Shown in pieces: positions 7,924 through 15,549 of a stretch of 58,127 bases of DNA. The stretch's first letter is position 1; each line of letters opens with the position of its first letter. A program made the translations under genes and the position numbers. The DNA is from Flavobacteriales bacterium UBA1993 (lineage in GTDB: Bacteria > Bacteroidota > Bacteroidia > Flavobacteriales_G > Salibacteraceae), in NCBI GenBank assembly GCA_002336485.1, contig DDCZ01000029.1, forward strand, positions 1-58,127, given 5' to 3'. The notes beneath the pieces are model-generated. The model worked only from the letters and a program-made list of their open reading frames with translations, did not search any database and had not been told where the DNA came from.

Positions 7924-8328
7924 ATTTAGATAATGATCTTCTTTTCTTTTCATTAATTGCTTTTCCTCCGAGGATGAATCATTGTAGCCTGCAAGGTGCA
8001 GAGCCCCGTGAATTATTAGGCGCTGTATTTCGTTGATGGTGTCAACGCCGTGTGTGTGCGCATTATCTTTTGCTACGTCTAGGTTGATGTATACTTCTCC
8101 GCAGATGTCTGCACTATCTGAGAGATCGAAAGTGATTACGTCAGTAGCGTATTCGTGACCTAAATAGTTGATATTCAACGAGGTGTGATCTTTCGTGTTT
8201 TGAAGAATAACGTTGAGCCAGGTGGATTCGTGGTCATTATCCTTGAATATCAGAGAGCATACAACGGCGATAGCAGACTCATTGAGCCCGATTGGTGCAT
8301 CCGTTTCATTAAAAAGATTGAATTCCAA
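7912..8328 (-). CDS. ybeY: Endoribonuclease YbeY
   Basis: YbeY is a zinc-dependent endoribonuclease involved in 16S rRNA 3'-end maturation and ribosome quality control. The 138-residue protein carries the family motif HGALHLAGYND near residue 107, preceded by ATDVITFDLSD and GEVYINLDVAKDNA. In E. coli the motif ends in a third ligand His (GYDH); here that position is Asp, which I recall as usual for Bacteroidota homologues. The start is a TTG, because an in-frame TAG lies two codons upstream and no ATG is available. It sits between the ATPase (23 bases upstream) and mnmG (3 bases downstream), so it is part of the minus-strand operon. Its last codons (S-F-M-stop) lie in a parS-like palindrome. 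Confidence 0.9.
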   Translation of the reverse strand: MEFNLFNETDAPIGLNESAIAVVCSLIFKDNDHESTWLNVILQNTKDHTSLNINYLGHEYATDVITFDLSDSADICGEVYINLDVAKDNAHTHGVDTINEIQRLIIHGALHLAGYNDSSSEEKQLMKRKEDHYLNSFM

Positions 8329-8351
8329 GATCTATGGATTAAGCGGCAAAG

Positions 8352-8783
8352 TTACGCTTCCACAAGATCCTTTACAGCTAGATTGAATTTCATCTTTAAA
8401 GTTGCTCCGTTTCGCTCGAATTCAACGCTGTCAGCAAGGTTTTTAATAATGAAAACACCCCTGCCATTTATCTTTTCTAGATTGTCGGGGTCGGTTGGGT
8501 CTGGTAAGCTTTCAAATGGGAAACCATTACCCTCATCTTGGATGGTGATTATGAGTTCTGGACTCGATCCAATTTCGAATGTTACATGTGTTTTTTTGGA
8601 GGCGTCGTTTTTGTTTCCGTGCTGAATAGCGTTTAAAAATGCTTCGGAAGAGGCAACCAGAATGTTTCCATAAATCTCATCGTTAATATCACCGGCTTCA
8701 TGTAGCTCATCAATGAGTTGCTCGACCGTGGATAATTGGTCGATTGTGGAGGCAAGGATTAGTGACTTATGCAGGGTTGACAT
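8352..8783 (-). CDS. Anti-sigma-factor-type ATP-binding protein (RsbW-like)
   Basis: The 143-residue protein is a stand-alone GHKL ATPase domain of the serine-kinase anti-sigma type. The N box reads SSEAFLNAIQHGN, the G1 box IQDEGNGFPF, and the G2 box NGRGVFIIKNLAD. RsbW/SpoIIAB-type proteins bind a sigma factor or phosphorylate an anti-anti-sigma partner on Ser. In Bacteroidota single-copy homologues occur next to ybeY and mnmG, and their partner is often unknown. No STAS-domain partner or phosphatase is visible nearby, so the target cannot be named. It begins one base after the DUF4175 stop and is certainly cotranscribed with it. Confidence 0.8.
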   Translation of the reverse strand: MSTLHKSLILASTIDQLSTVEQLIDELHEAGDINDEIYGNILVASSEAFLNAIQHGNKNDASKKTHVTFEIGSSPELIITIQDEGNGFPFESLPDPTDPDNLEKINGRGVFIIKNLADSVEFERNGATLKMKFNLAVKDLVEA

Positions 8784-8784
8784 A

Positions 8785-11700
8785 TTACTCAGGGAATTGG
8801 CTAAAGTAGCGATTTACTCTTTTGCGGTAATAAGGTTTCAAATTTGGCGGAAGAGTTTTGTAAAACTCTAACTCTTTCTGCTTATCCTGATGGTATTTTT
8901 CCCAGAGTGAAGATGGAATCTCGAAGGTTGTATTGTTGGTTTTTGATTCTCTTTTCTCTTCCATATCTCTCTCGCGTTCTGCGTTCTCTGCTTCGAGGAG
9001 CTTCGTCATTATTTCTTGCTGACGATCAATTGTTTGCTGGGTAATTCTTTGGTAAAGCAAATCTTCCTCTGTTTGCTCCATCAGCTTTTCCAATTGCTTC
9101 ATACCTGCGCCGGGCTTACCGCCATTGCCCTCGATTTGATTCGCTAAAGACCTTAATTGTTCCCGAATCGCTTCTTGTTGCGCCGCCATGCGCGCGAGCT
9201 CTTGACTCATTCCTCCCTGTCCCTTTCCAGGCATCTGTCCTGGTTTTTTGCCATTAGGAGCCTTGCCCTTTTCCATCGCGTCTTTCAATTTCTGCAGCTG
9301 TTCGTTCAGGCCTTGCTGCATTTTTTTCATGTCGGAGGCTGACGGCTTACCGCTCTTACCGTTACCGGGCTTTTCACATTGACCGTTTCCCTTCATTTTT
9401 GAGTTCATCGACTGCTGCATTTGTTTGATTATTTGATCAAACATTATGGCCAGATTATTCAGTGAGGTCATGGAAAGTTGCTGACTGACCGAGGCCCTTT
9501 GGAGGTGCGCCTTTTCTTGATTAGGACGCTGGTTAGTCATGTTGTCAAGGGCAATATCCATGTGCTGCTTGACGTCCGAGATTTCGTTATTGATTTCCTT
9601 TCCGATCTCTGGCACTCTTTTGCTTAGAGCAAGGAGAGAATCTTCCACAACTTTGGTGTCGTCGATTATCTTTTTTTGTTCCATTGATAATGCTACAAAT
9701 TGAGGGTCTTTTGCTCTAGTGATCTTCAGTTGTTGCATCACGCGTTCTTGATCATGGGATAGATCGACAAGGTTTTCGAGAATTTGGCGCATGTCATCAA
9801 GGTCTTCTTCTGCGCGATCTTGAGCTTGCTGTTGCTTAAAGGCATCAAGCTTTGATCCGAGGTCTTCAAGCGCATCCTCCGCTTCTTCTTGGTTTTCCTT
9901 GGATTTTTTCTTCTTCCCAGACTCTAAGTCATCTGATGATTCGTTCATCGCGTCTTCCGCCTTATCTGTATCACTTTTCGTTTCAGGCAAGGGTTGTTTT
10001 TCTTCCAGTTCTTCATTGAGCTTCTCAAGCTTGTCCAATTCTTCAGTGAGGGAATCTAAATCTTCCTTGAGGTCATCCTGCTTTTCTTTCAGCTCTTCTG
10101 ACCGACTCTCCTTCTTATCCGTTTCCTTGTTGAGCTCTTCCTGACGATCCTTTAACTCATTCGTTTTTTCCAGTGCTTCGTTTACTTTTTGTTCAAACTC
10201 AAGCTGTTTAAAGAGCTCTAACGTGCGATCTAGTTCTTTTTCGACCTTCTCGTTGTCAAGCTTCATTTCGTCCAACTTATCCATCGTCTGATCCTTGTTG
10301 AGCTTATCCAAGAGCTCATTGTACTCTTTGTACTTCTCCTTGAACTCCTCATCGAAGAGTTCATTGAACATTTTTTCTATTTGCTCTTGTTTTCTGAGCA
10401 TCTCCTCACTTTGCTTCTTAAATTGCTTGTCTTGTTCGTTTTGTTTGCGCTGAGCCTCGGATTGATGCATGATTTTCTCCATTGCACGTTTTTGCCGCTC
10501 CAGTAGATTTTTGAGCCGTTCCTTATCTTGCCAATCTTGCTTCTTTTTCTGTAGCAGCGCCTTTTTAAACTCCTTAAATTCTTCATTTATTCGTCGCAGC
10601 TCTTCTAGGTTCTCCTTCATGGAATCCTTCGTCTTATTTGCTTGGTCCTCACTTTTGTCATGCGCTTCCTTAGCTGACATTTTCTTGTGCGACCATTTAG
10701 CTGAAACGGTTGACTTTGCACCGTTTACCGCGTCATTGTCCCAGACTTCGAAATAGTACTCAACTTCCGATCCAGGGGCAAGTTCTAAGGAATCTAAATT
10801 CACAAAGTAAGAAATGGGCTGTGCAGAAGATGTACGATCAACATTGATTGGATCCTCAAGAACCATTCGTTTGGTCCCGTTTGCAACTTCGGCAACGACA
10901 AAAACCAACTTCGAAAAACCATAATCGTCGTCGATTTGGCCATTGAAGTAGCGAGTGCTGGAATAGTTGCTATCGATCAGCTCCTTCACGAATATTTTTG
11001 GGTGGCCGTCCTTAATCACATCAATGATGAATGGAACAGTGTCTTTTAACCCAAAAGGACTTTGAACAAACAAGTTAAAGGCCTGCGGGCCATTTGCCGT
11101 GGAAGTCATGGTTGACAGAGAGTTGGCGGTTTCTAAACTCAGGCCGGATTCGTTTTGGATTAGTTTGATGAACTCAACATCTTTTGTTTCAAAACGCCAA
11201 CTCATGATGGAGCCTTCAGGAACCCTGAATTGCGTTCGGTTTGCCACCTTCTCTGATTCTAACTGCGTATAGCTGGGGTATTCGATCAACGCCGTGTTCA
11301 TGACCAGTTTTGGCCTAGAAAAAACTTGAATGCGAAATTCGGGTGAATTAACACCGGAAGCAGTCAGATTGAATACAAGGTCGCGGTTCAGCCTATCAAA
11401 TGTGTGTTCAAACATACCGTCACCCCGACCAATCAATCGGCTCGAGGTTGACCCGGATTCAATATAAACTTGACTCGGGGTTTGACTCCCATTTGTAGAC
11501 ACGGTTAATGTGAACGGCTGACCTTCAGCAACAATTAAACTTGCGTTTTCAATTTGAAACGAAAAAGGTGCTGGAGGAGCAAAGGACTGATTGTATGAAA
11601 AGACCCGATATGAGCTGTCAAGAATCATGGACGGATTGAAGAATGCAATGACGAAAATGGTTAGAATAGGGAGTACTAGATACTTCAGCAGTTCTAGTGG

Positions 11701-12147
11701 CTTTTTTAGATTGATTAATCCGGAAAATTGAAACTTGTTCAATCCTAATGCACGCTGATTCAGGCTTGCGAGAACCAATGCATTCGATTCGGTGAGCCCA
11801 GCGCTTAAAGAGAGTGTATTTGTCAGTTTGTCATCAACCTCTTTGATCCCAGCGCCAATTTCTTGAGCGGCAAGTTCTTTACTGATTGGAACCAAAACCC
11901 TGAAATATTTTAATACTGGAAGGATTACTTGAAAGATCAGAACGGAGAAAATCAGCATTAAAAACGAATAGAAAATAGCCCCACGAACCAATGGATTAAA
12001 CATGAAAGCGTGTTCTAGCAACGCAATTATAAGCCACCCAGATAGCGTGATTAATAACGTTAAAAAAGCGCCCCTCAGGATTTGTTGGGCGTAAAATCTA
12101 GAGACATAATTGTCTAAATTTTTCTCTAAAATTTCAAGTTCACTCAT
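8785..12147 (-). CDS. DUF4175-family membrane-anchored coiled-coil protein
   Basis: This 1120-residue protein has hydrophobic segments at about residues 24-47, 55-78 and 153-175, a beta-rich extracytoplasmic region of about 300 residues, and then a very long Glu/Lys/Gln-rich coiled coil (about residues 490-860). A Gly/Lys/Met/Gln-rich segment (MPGKGQGGMSQELARMAAQQ) and a helical tail ending RKRVNRYFSQFPE follow. This architecture and length are typical of DUF4175 proteins, which are widespread in Bacteroidota and of unknown function. A structural or scaffolding role at the cytoplasmic membrane is plausible. It heads the seven-gene minus-strand run. A perfect TATATTTG box sits only nine bases before its ATG, so its leader must be extremely short. 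Confidence 0.8.
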   Translation of the reverse strand: MSELEILEKNLDNYVSRFYAQQILRGAFLTLLITLSGWLIIALLEHAFMFNPLVRGAIFYSFLMLIFSVLIFQVILPVLKYFRVLVPISKELAAQEIGAGIKEVDDKLTNTLSLSAGLTESNALVLASLNQRALGLNKFQFSGLINLKKPLELLKYLVLPILTIFVIAFFNPSMILDSSYRVFSYNQSFAPPAPFSFQIENASLIVAEGQPFTLTVSTNGSQTPSQVYIESGSTSSRLIGRGDGMFEHTFDRLNRDLVFNLTASGVNSPEFRIQVFSRPKLVMNTALIEYPSYTQLESEKVANRTQFRVPEGSIMSWRFETKDVEFIKLIQNESGLSLETANSLSTMTSTANGPQAFNLFVQSPFGLKDTVPFIIDVIKDGHPKIFVKELIDSNYSSTRYFNGQIDDDYGFSKLVFVVAEVANGTKRMVLEDPINVDRTSSAQPISYFVNLDSLELAPGSEVEYYFEVWDNDAVNGAKSTVSAKWSHKKMSAKEAHDKSEDQANKTKDSMKENLEELRRINEEFKEFKKALLQKKKQDWQDKERLKNLLERQKRAMEKIMHQSEAQRKQNEQDKQFKKQSEEMLRKQEQIEKMFNELFDEEFKEKYKEYNELLDKLNKDQTMDKLDEMKLDNEKVEKELDRTLELFKQLEFEQKVNEALEKTNELKDRQEELNKETDKKESRSEELKEKQDDLKEDLDSLTEELDKLEKLNEELEEKQPLPETKSDTDKAEDAMNESSDDLESGKKKKSKENQEEAEDALEDLGSKLDAFKQQQAQDRAEEDLDDMRQILENLVDLSHDQERVMQQLKITRAKDPQFVALSMEQKKIIDDTKVVEDSLLALSKRVPEIGKEINNEISDVKQHMDIALDNMTNQRPNQEKAHLQRASVSQQLSMTSLNNLAIMFDQIIKQMQQSMNSKMKGNGQCEKPGNGKSGKPSASDMKKMQQGLNEQLQKLKDAMEKGKAPNGKKPGQMPGKGQGGMSQELARMAAQQEAIREQLRSLANQIEGNGGKPGAGMKQLEKLMEQTEEDLLYQRITQQTIDRQQEIMTKLLEAENAERERDMEEKRESKTNNTTFEIPSSLWEKYHQDKQKELEFYKTLPPNLKPYYRKRVNRYFSQFPE

Positions 12148-12155
12148 ATTCTAAT

Positions 12156-12163
12156 CAAATATA
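12156..12163 (-). promoter_or_regulatory. Promoter -7 box for the DUF4175-ybeY-mnmG operon
   Basis: On the minus strand the bases read TATATTTG, a perfect match to the Bacteroidota consensus TAnnTTTG. It ends nine bases before the DUF4175 ATG, which would make the 5' leader nearly absent. No good -33 TTTG is visible. Confidence 0.5.
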
Positions 12164-12242
12164 CCAACGTAAAAAGGGCGAAGTTGTTAATCGGGGTTAA
12201 ACATTGAGGATCAAAATCATCATGAATGGCGGTAAAGGAAAC

Positions 12243-12250
12243 TATCTTTG
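12243..12250 (+). promoter_or_regulatory. Promoter -7 box for gltX
   Basis: TATCTTTG matches TAnnTTTG perfectly and ends 20 bases before the gltX ATG. It is divergent from the DUF4175 box about 80 bases to the left. No clear -33 element was seen. Confidence 0.45.
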
Positions 12251-12270
12251 CGGCCTTTTTATAGACTATT

Positions 12271-13788
12271 ATGACAAAAGTTCGAGTAAGATTTGCCCCA
12301 AGCCCAACTGGACCGTTACACATGGGTGGGGTGAGAACGGCATTGTTCAACTATCTATTTGCCAAAAAACATGGAGGTGATTTCATTCTTCGAATTGAAG
12401 ATACAGATCAGAAAAGATACGTTCCAGGCGCCGAGGATTACATTAGAGCGGCGCTCCAATGGGTGGGCATAAAGCTAGATGAAGACCCATGGAATGGCGG
12501 CGAATTTGGCCCTTATAGGCAGTCTGAAAGAAAGGATCTGTACCGATCATATGCGGATCAGCTAATCGACTCTGGCCATGCCTATTATGCATTCGATTCA
12601 AGCGAAGAGTTAACTGAGATGCGGGAGCGTCTTACAAAAGCGAAAGTTCCGAGTCCACAGTATAATGCAGCGGTTAGAATGACAATGCAAAACTCCTTGA
12701 CACTTTCTGCGGACGAGGTGCAGCGAAAATTAGATGCGGGAGATCCGTATACAATTAGAGTAAAGGTTCCTCGAAACGAAGAAATTCGATTTCATGACAA
12801 AATTCGTGGGTGGGTTCAAGTGAGCTCAAACGCAATTGATGATAAAGTAATTTACAAATCTGATGGGATGCCCACCTATCACTTGGCCAATATTGTGGAT
12901 GACCACCTCATGAAAATTACGCATGTGATTCGCGGCGAGGAATGGTTGCCATCTGCACCTATCCATGTTCTACTCTACAGATATTTGGGGTGGGAAGACT
13001 CGCGCCCCGAATTCGCCCATTTACCTCTAATTCTTAAGCCTGATGGAAACGGAAAGCTGAGCAAACGTGATGGCGATCGTTTAGGATTCCCGGTTTTTCC
13101 ACTCGAATGGGTAGATCCTCAGTCGAGGGAAGTGTCTTCAGGATACAGAGAAAAAGGATATTTCCCCGAAGCATTTGTAAACATGATTGCATTTCTTGGT
13201 TGGAATCCGGGGTCTGATCAAGAAGTATATAGCCTTGAAGGTTTGATCGAAGCTTTTTCGCTTGAGCGAGTGGGTAAATCAGGATCAAAGTTTGACGCGG
13301 ATAAAACCAGATGGTATAATCAGACTTATCTGCGAACAAAATCGAATCAGGAGTTGGCCGAATTGCTTAAGCCAACATTGGTGAAAGAGTCAATCCCATT
13401 CGAGGAAGAAAAGCTTCCTGGGTATGTCGACCTAATGAAAGACCGCGCGTTTTTTGTTGCAGACATGATTGAAGGCGCTTATTTGTTCATTCGACCAACT
13501 GAATATGACGAGAAACTTCTGGGTAAAAAGTGGAAAGAGGGCTCCGCTGATTTAGTTCTTGGGCTGGTCGAGGCATTTTCCAAAACTGATTATTCGGCAG
13601 AGACATTACACGCGACGTTTAGTAAATATTTGGAAGAAAACGGAATTGGCATGGGAGCAGCAATGCCGCTTCTTCGTGTGTTCATAACAGGCAGAGGGGT
13701 CGGGCCCGGAATGTTTGAAACGATGGAGTTTCTTGGCAGAGATGAATCTGAGTCGCGTTTGAAACTTGGATTAGAATCTAGAACATAA
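12271..13788 (+). CDS. gltX: Glutamate--tRNA ligase
   Basis: GltX charges tRNA-Glu (and, in organisms using the GatCAB route, also tRNA-Gln) with glutamate. The 505-residue protein is the usual size for the phylum. The class I HIGH-type motif is PSPTGPLHMGGVRTALFNY at the N-terminus, and the KMSKS-type motif is GNGKLSKRDGD near residue 262. The anticodon-binding helical domain fills the C-terminal third. gatC is present 22 kb away, consistent with an indirect Gln-tRNA route. The stop overlaps the folB start by one base (TAATG), so the two genes are translationally coupled. Confidence 0.97.
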   Translation: MTKVRVRFAPSPTGPLHMGGVRTALFNYLFAKKHGGDFILRIEDTDQKRYVPGAEDYIRAALQWVGIKLDEDPWNGGEFGPYRQSERKDLYRSYADQLIDSGHAYYAFDSSEELTEMRERLTKAKVPSPQYNAAVRMTMQNSLTLSADEVQRKLDAGDPYTIRVKVPRNEEIRFHDKIRGWVQVSSNAIDDKVIYKSDGMPTYHLANIVDDHLMKITHVIRGEEWLPSAPIHVLLYRYLGWEDSRPEFAHLPLILKPDGNGKLSKRDGDRLGFPVFPLEWVDPQSREVSSGYREKGYFPEAFVNMIAFLGWNPGSDQEVYSLEGLIEAFSLERVGKSGSKFDADKTRWYNQTYLRTKSNQELAELLKPTLVKESIPFEEEKLPGYVDLMKDRAFFVADMIEGAYLFIRPTEYDEKLLGKKWKEGSADLVLGLVEAFSKTDYSAETLHATFSKYLEENGIGMGAAMPLLRVFITGRGVGPGMFETMEFLGRDESESRLKLGLESRT

Positions 13789-14147
13789 TGGCTAGAATAC
13801 AAGTCATGGGGCTTTCCTTCCACGCGTTTCACGGCTGCCATCCACACGAACAGAGAACAGGTGGGGTGTTTGAGGTAGATATGATTGTTGATGGAGATTT
13901 TTCAGCCGCCCAAAACTCGGATGATGTAGATGACGCGGTCGATTACGTACGCTTAATGGAAATTGCACAGGAGCAGATGAATGTTCGTTGCAACCTAATT
14001 GAGAAAGTGGCCCAGAATATCGCAAACGCCGTTTCTTCCGAATATGTTAAGACCAACCGAGTCGAGATCATTGTGCGAAAAATGGCGCCGCCCTTATCGT
14101 TTCAATTGCAACACGTTTCCGTAAATTATGTGATCGAAAACGGTTGA
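13788..14147 (+). CDS. folB: Dihydroneopterin aldolase
   Basis: FolB cleaves 7,8-dihydroneopterin to 6-hydroxymethyl-7,8-dihydropterin and glycolaldehyde in folate synthesis. The 119-residue length and the tunnelling-fold pattern fit: the N-terminal strand IQVMGLSFHAFHGCHPHEQ has the Y/F-x-G-x-x-x-x-E signature, DAVDYVRLMEIA corresponds to the usual 'tvdY' segment, and the strand VEIIVRKMAPPL is where family members have 'v.K..aP'. It is coupled to gltX by a one-base overlap. No other folate gene is close by. The tRNA-Cys gene follows 27 bases later. Confidence 0.92.
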   Translation: MARIQVMGLSFHAFHGCHPHEQRTGGVFEVDMIVDGDFSAAQNSDDVDDAVDYVRLMEIAQEQMNVRCNLIEKVAQNIANAVSSEYVKTNRVEIIVRKMAPPLSFQLQHVSVNYVIENG

Positions 14148-14174
14148 ATAAATAACTACTTTCGCACCCTTATT

Positions 14175-14245
14175 GGTCTCGTGGCCGAGTGGCTAGGCAG
14201 TGGTCTGCAAAACCATCCACAGCGGTTCGAATCCGCTCGAGACCT
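14175..14245 (+). tRNA. tRNA-Cys (anticodon GCA)
   Basis: A complete cloverleaf is visible. The acceptor arms GGTCTCG and CGAGACC pair perfectly. The D arm is GCC/GGC, the anticodon stem TGGT/ACCA encloses the loop CTGCAAA with anticodon GCA, and the T arm AGCGG-TTCGAAT-CCGCT is standard. The discriminator base is T (U73), the identity base of tRNA-Cys. CCA is not encoded. A strong terminator follows within a few bases. Confidence 0.97.
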
Positions 14246-14248
14246 CAC

Positions 14249-14278
14249 AAAAACCCCGAACTTTTTCGGGGTTTTTTT
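14249..14278 (+). terminator. Intrinsic terminator after tRNA-Cys
   Basis: The arms CCCCGAA (14254-14260) and TTCGGGG (14265-14271) enclose the loop CTTT. They are flanked by a run of A before and T after, which extends the stem. It ends the folB/tRNA-Cys transcript shortly before the next gene. Confidence 0.9.
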
Positions 14279-14292
14279 GTTTTTGTCTTGTT

Positions 14293-15549
14293 ATGAATCG
14301 GACCCTTCTCTTTTTATTGGTTGCTCTGTTTGTTATCGCTGTTGACTTCTACGCCTATCAAGGTTTAAAGGTCGCAATTGCACCATTTTCTCCACTCGCC
14401 CAAAAAATTTCCAAAGGCATTTTTTGGGGGCTGTCCATTGTGACAATTTTAGGCTTTTTATTGTTCGATACTCTGTCTCAAACGCCCGCTGCGCGGCCCG
14501 CCCTCACTTTTATCATGACGATTGGGATGGCAAATATTCTGGGTAAGATCTTGTTCGCAGTTTGGTTAATTATTGACGACCTGATTAGATTGGGTAAAGT
14601 CATATGGCAACGCCTAAACCCCGTTGACCATTCGTCGTCAAGTGAGTCTACAATATCGAGAAATGAATTTTTGACGAGAGCTGGTGCAATTACTGCAGCG
14701 CTTCCGGTTATTGGAATGACTTGGGGCATTGTAAGTGGAGCGCACGATTATCGAATTATTCGAAGAACGTTAAGCATTCCCAATCTACCATCAGAGTTTG
14801 AGGGTTTTACCATAACACACCTTTCCGACATACATACAGGTTCTTTTTGGAGTAAGAAAGCCGTGGCTAAGGGCATTCAGATGGTGAAAGAACTCAATTC
14901 GGATGCGGTCTTTTTTACGGGTGACCTGGTGAATAATATGGCCACAGAACTGGATGGTTGGGAAGAATTGTTTTCATCGATTTCAGCAAAACATGGTGTG
15001 TTCAGCGTATTGGGCAATCACGACTATGGCGACTATGTTGCCTGGGAAACGGATCAGGCCAAAAAGGACAACCTAAACAGCCTTGTACAACGACAGAGAG
15101 ACATGGGCTGGGATGTGCTCTTAGATGAAAACAGACAAATAAAAATTGGAGATCAAGCCATTGATGTTGTTGGGATTCAGAATTGGGGTGCCAAGGGTCG
15201 GTTTCCAAAATATGGGTCCATGGAGAAGGCCGTAATAGGTTTGGAAAAAAACACCGTTAAGTTATTGCTCTCGCATGACCCAAGCCACTGGAAGGCTGAG
15301 GTACTAAAAGACTATCCGCAAATCGATGCTATGTTTTCTGGGCATACTCACGGGTTTCAATTTGGTATCGAGGTGGGAAGCGCAAAGTGGAGTCCGGTCA
15401 AATACTTTTATCCTGAATGGGCCGATTTATATACTGAAAAAGATCAGTTGCTATATGTCAATAGAGGCTTCGGTTATATTGGATATCCGGGTAGGTTGGG
15501 CATTTTGCCTGAAATTACACTGCATACCCTGGTCAGATCTAACCCTTAG
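14293..15549 (+). CDS. Membrane-anchored calcineurin-like metallophosphoesterase
   Basis: The 418-residue protein has hydrophobic segments at about residues 2-22, 39-58 and 72-95, then a linker with a further hydrophobic stretch near 130. The phosphoesterase domain carries every metal motif in order: LSDIHTGSF (D-x-H), FFTGDLVNN (GD), VLGNHDYGD (GNHD), LLSHDP (H) and FSGHTHGFQ (GHxH). Such YkuE/YaeI-like enzymes hydrolyse phosphoesters, possibly lipid-linked, on the membrane; the substrate is unknown. The start was set at MNRTLLFL, since the frame upstream runs through the tRNA gene. Its end overlaps the end of the convergent histidine kinase gene by 11 bases. Confidence 0.88.
   Translation: MNRTLLFLLVALFVIAVDFYAYQGLKVAIAPFSPLAQKISKGIFWGLSIVTILGFLLFDTLSQTPAARPALTFIMTIGMANILGKILFAVWLIIDDLIRLGKVIWQRLNPVDHSSSSESTISRNEFLTRAGAITAALPVIGMTWGIVSGAHDYRIIRRTLSIPNLPSEFEGFTITHLSDIHTGSFWSKKAVAKGIQMVKELNSDAVFFTGDLVNNMATELDGWEELFSSISAKHGVFSVLGNHDYGDYVAWETDQAKKDNLNSLVQRQRDMGWDVLLDENRQIKIGDQAIDVVGIQNWGAKGRFPKYGSMEKAVIGLEKNTVKLLLSHDPSHWKAEVLKDYPQIDAMFSGHTHGFQFGIEVGSAKWSPVKYFYPEWADLYTEKDQLLYVNRGFGYIGYPGRLGILPEITLHTLVRSNP

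Noticed and set aside
8785..12147. Chromosome-segregation SMC-like protein instead of DUF4175
   Set aside because: It has a long coiled coil but no Walker A or ABC signature, and three N-terminal membrane segments, which fits DUF4175.
14200..14292. Upstream extension of the metallophosphoesterase frame
   Set aside because: It runs through the tRNA-Cys gene and its terminator; the ATG at 14293 begins a proper membrane segment.
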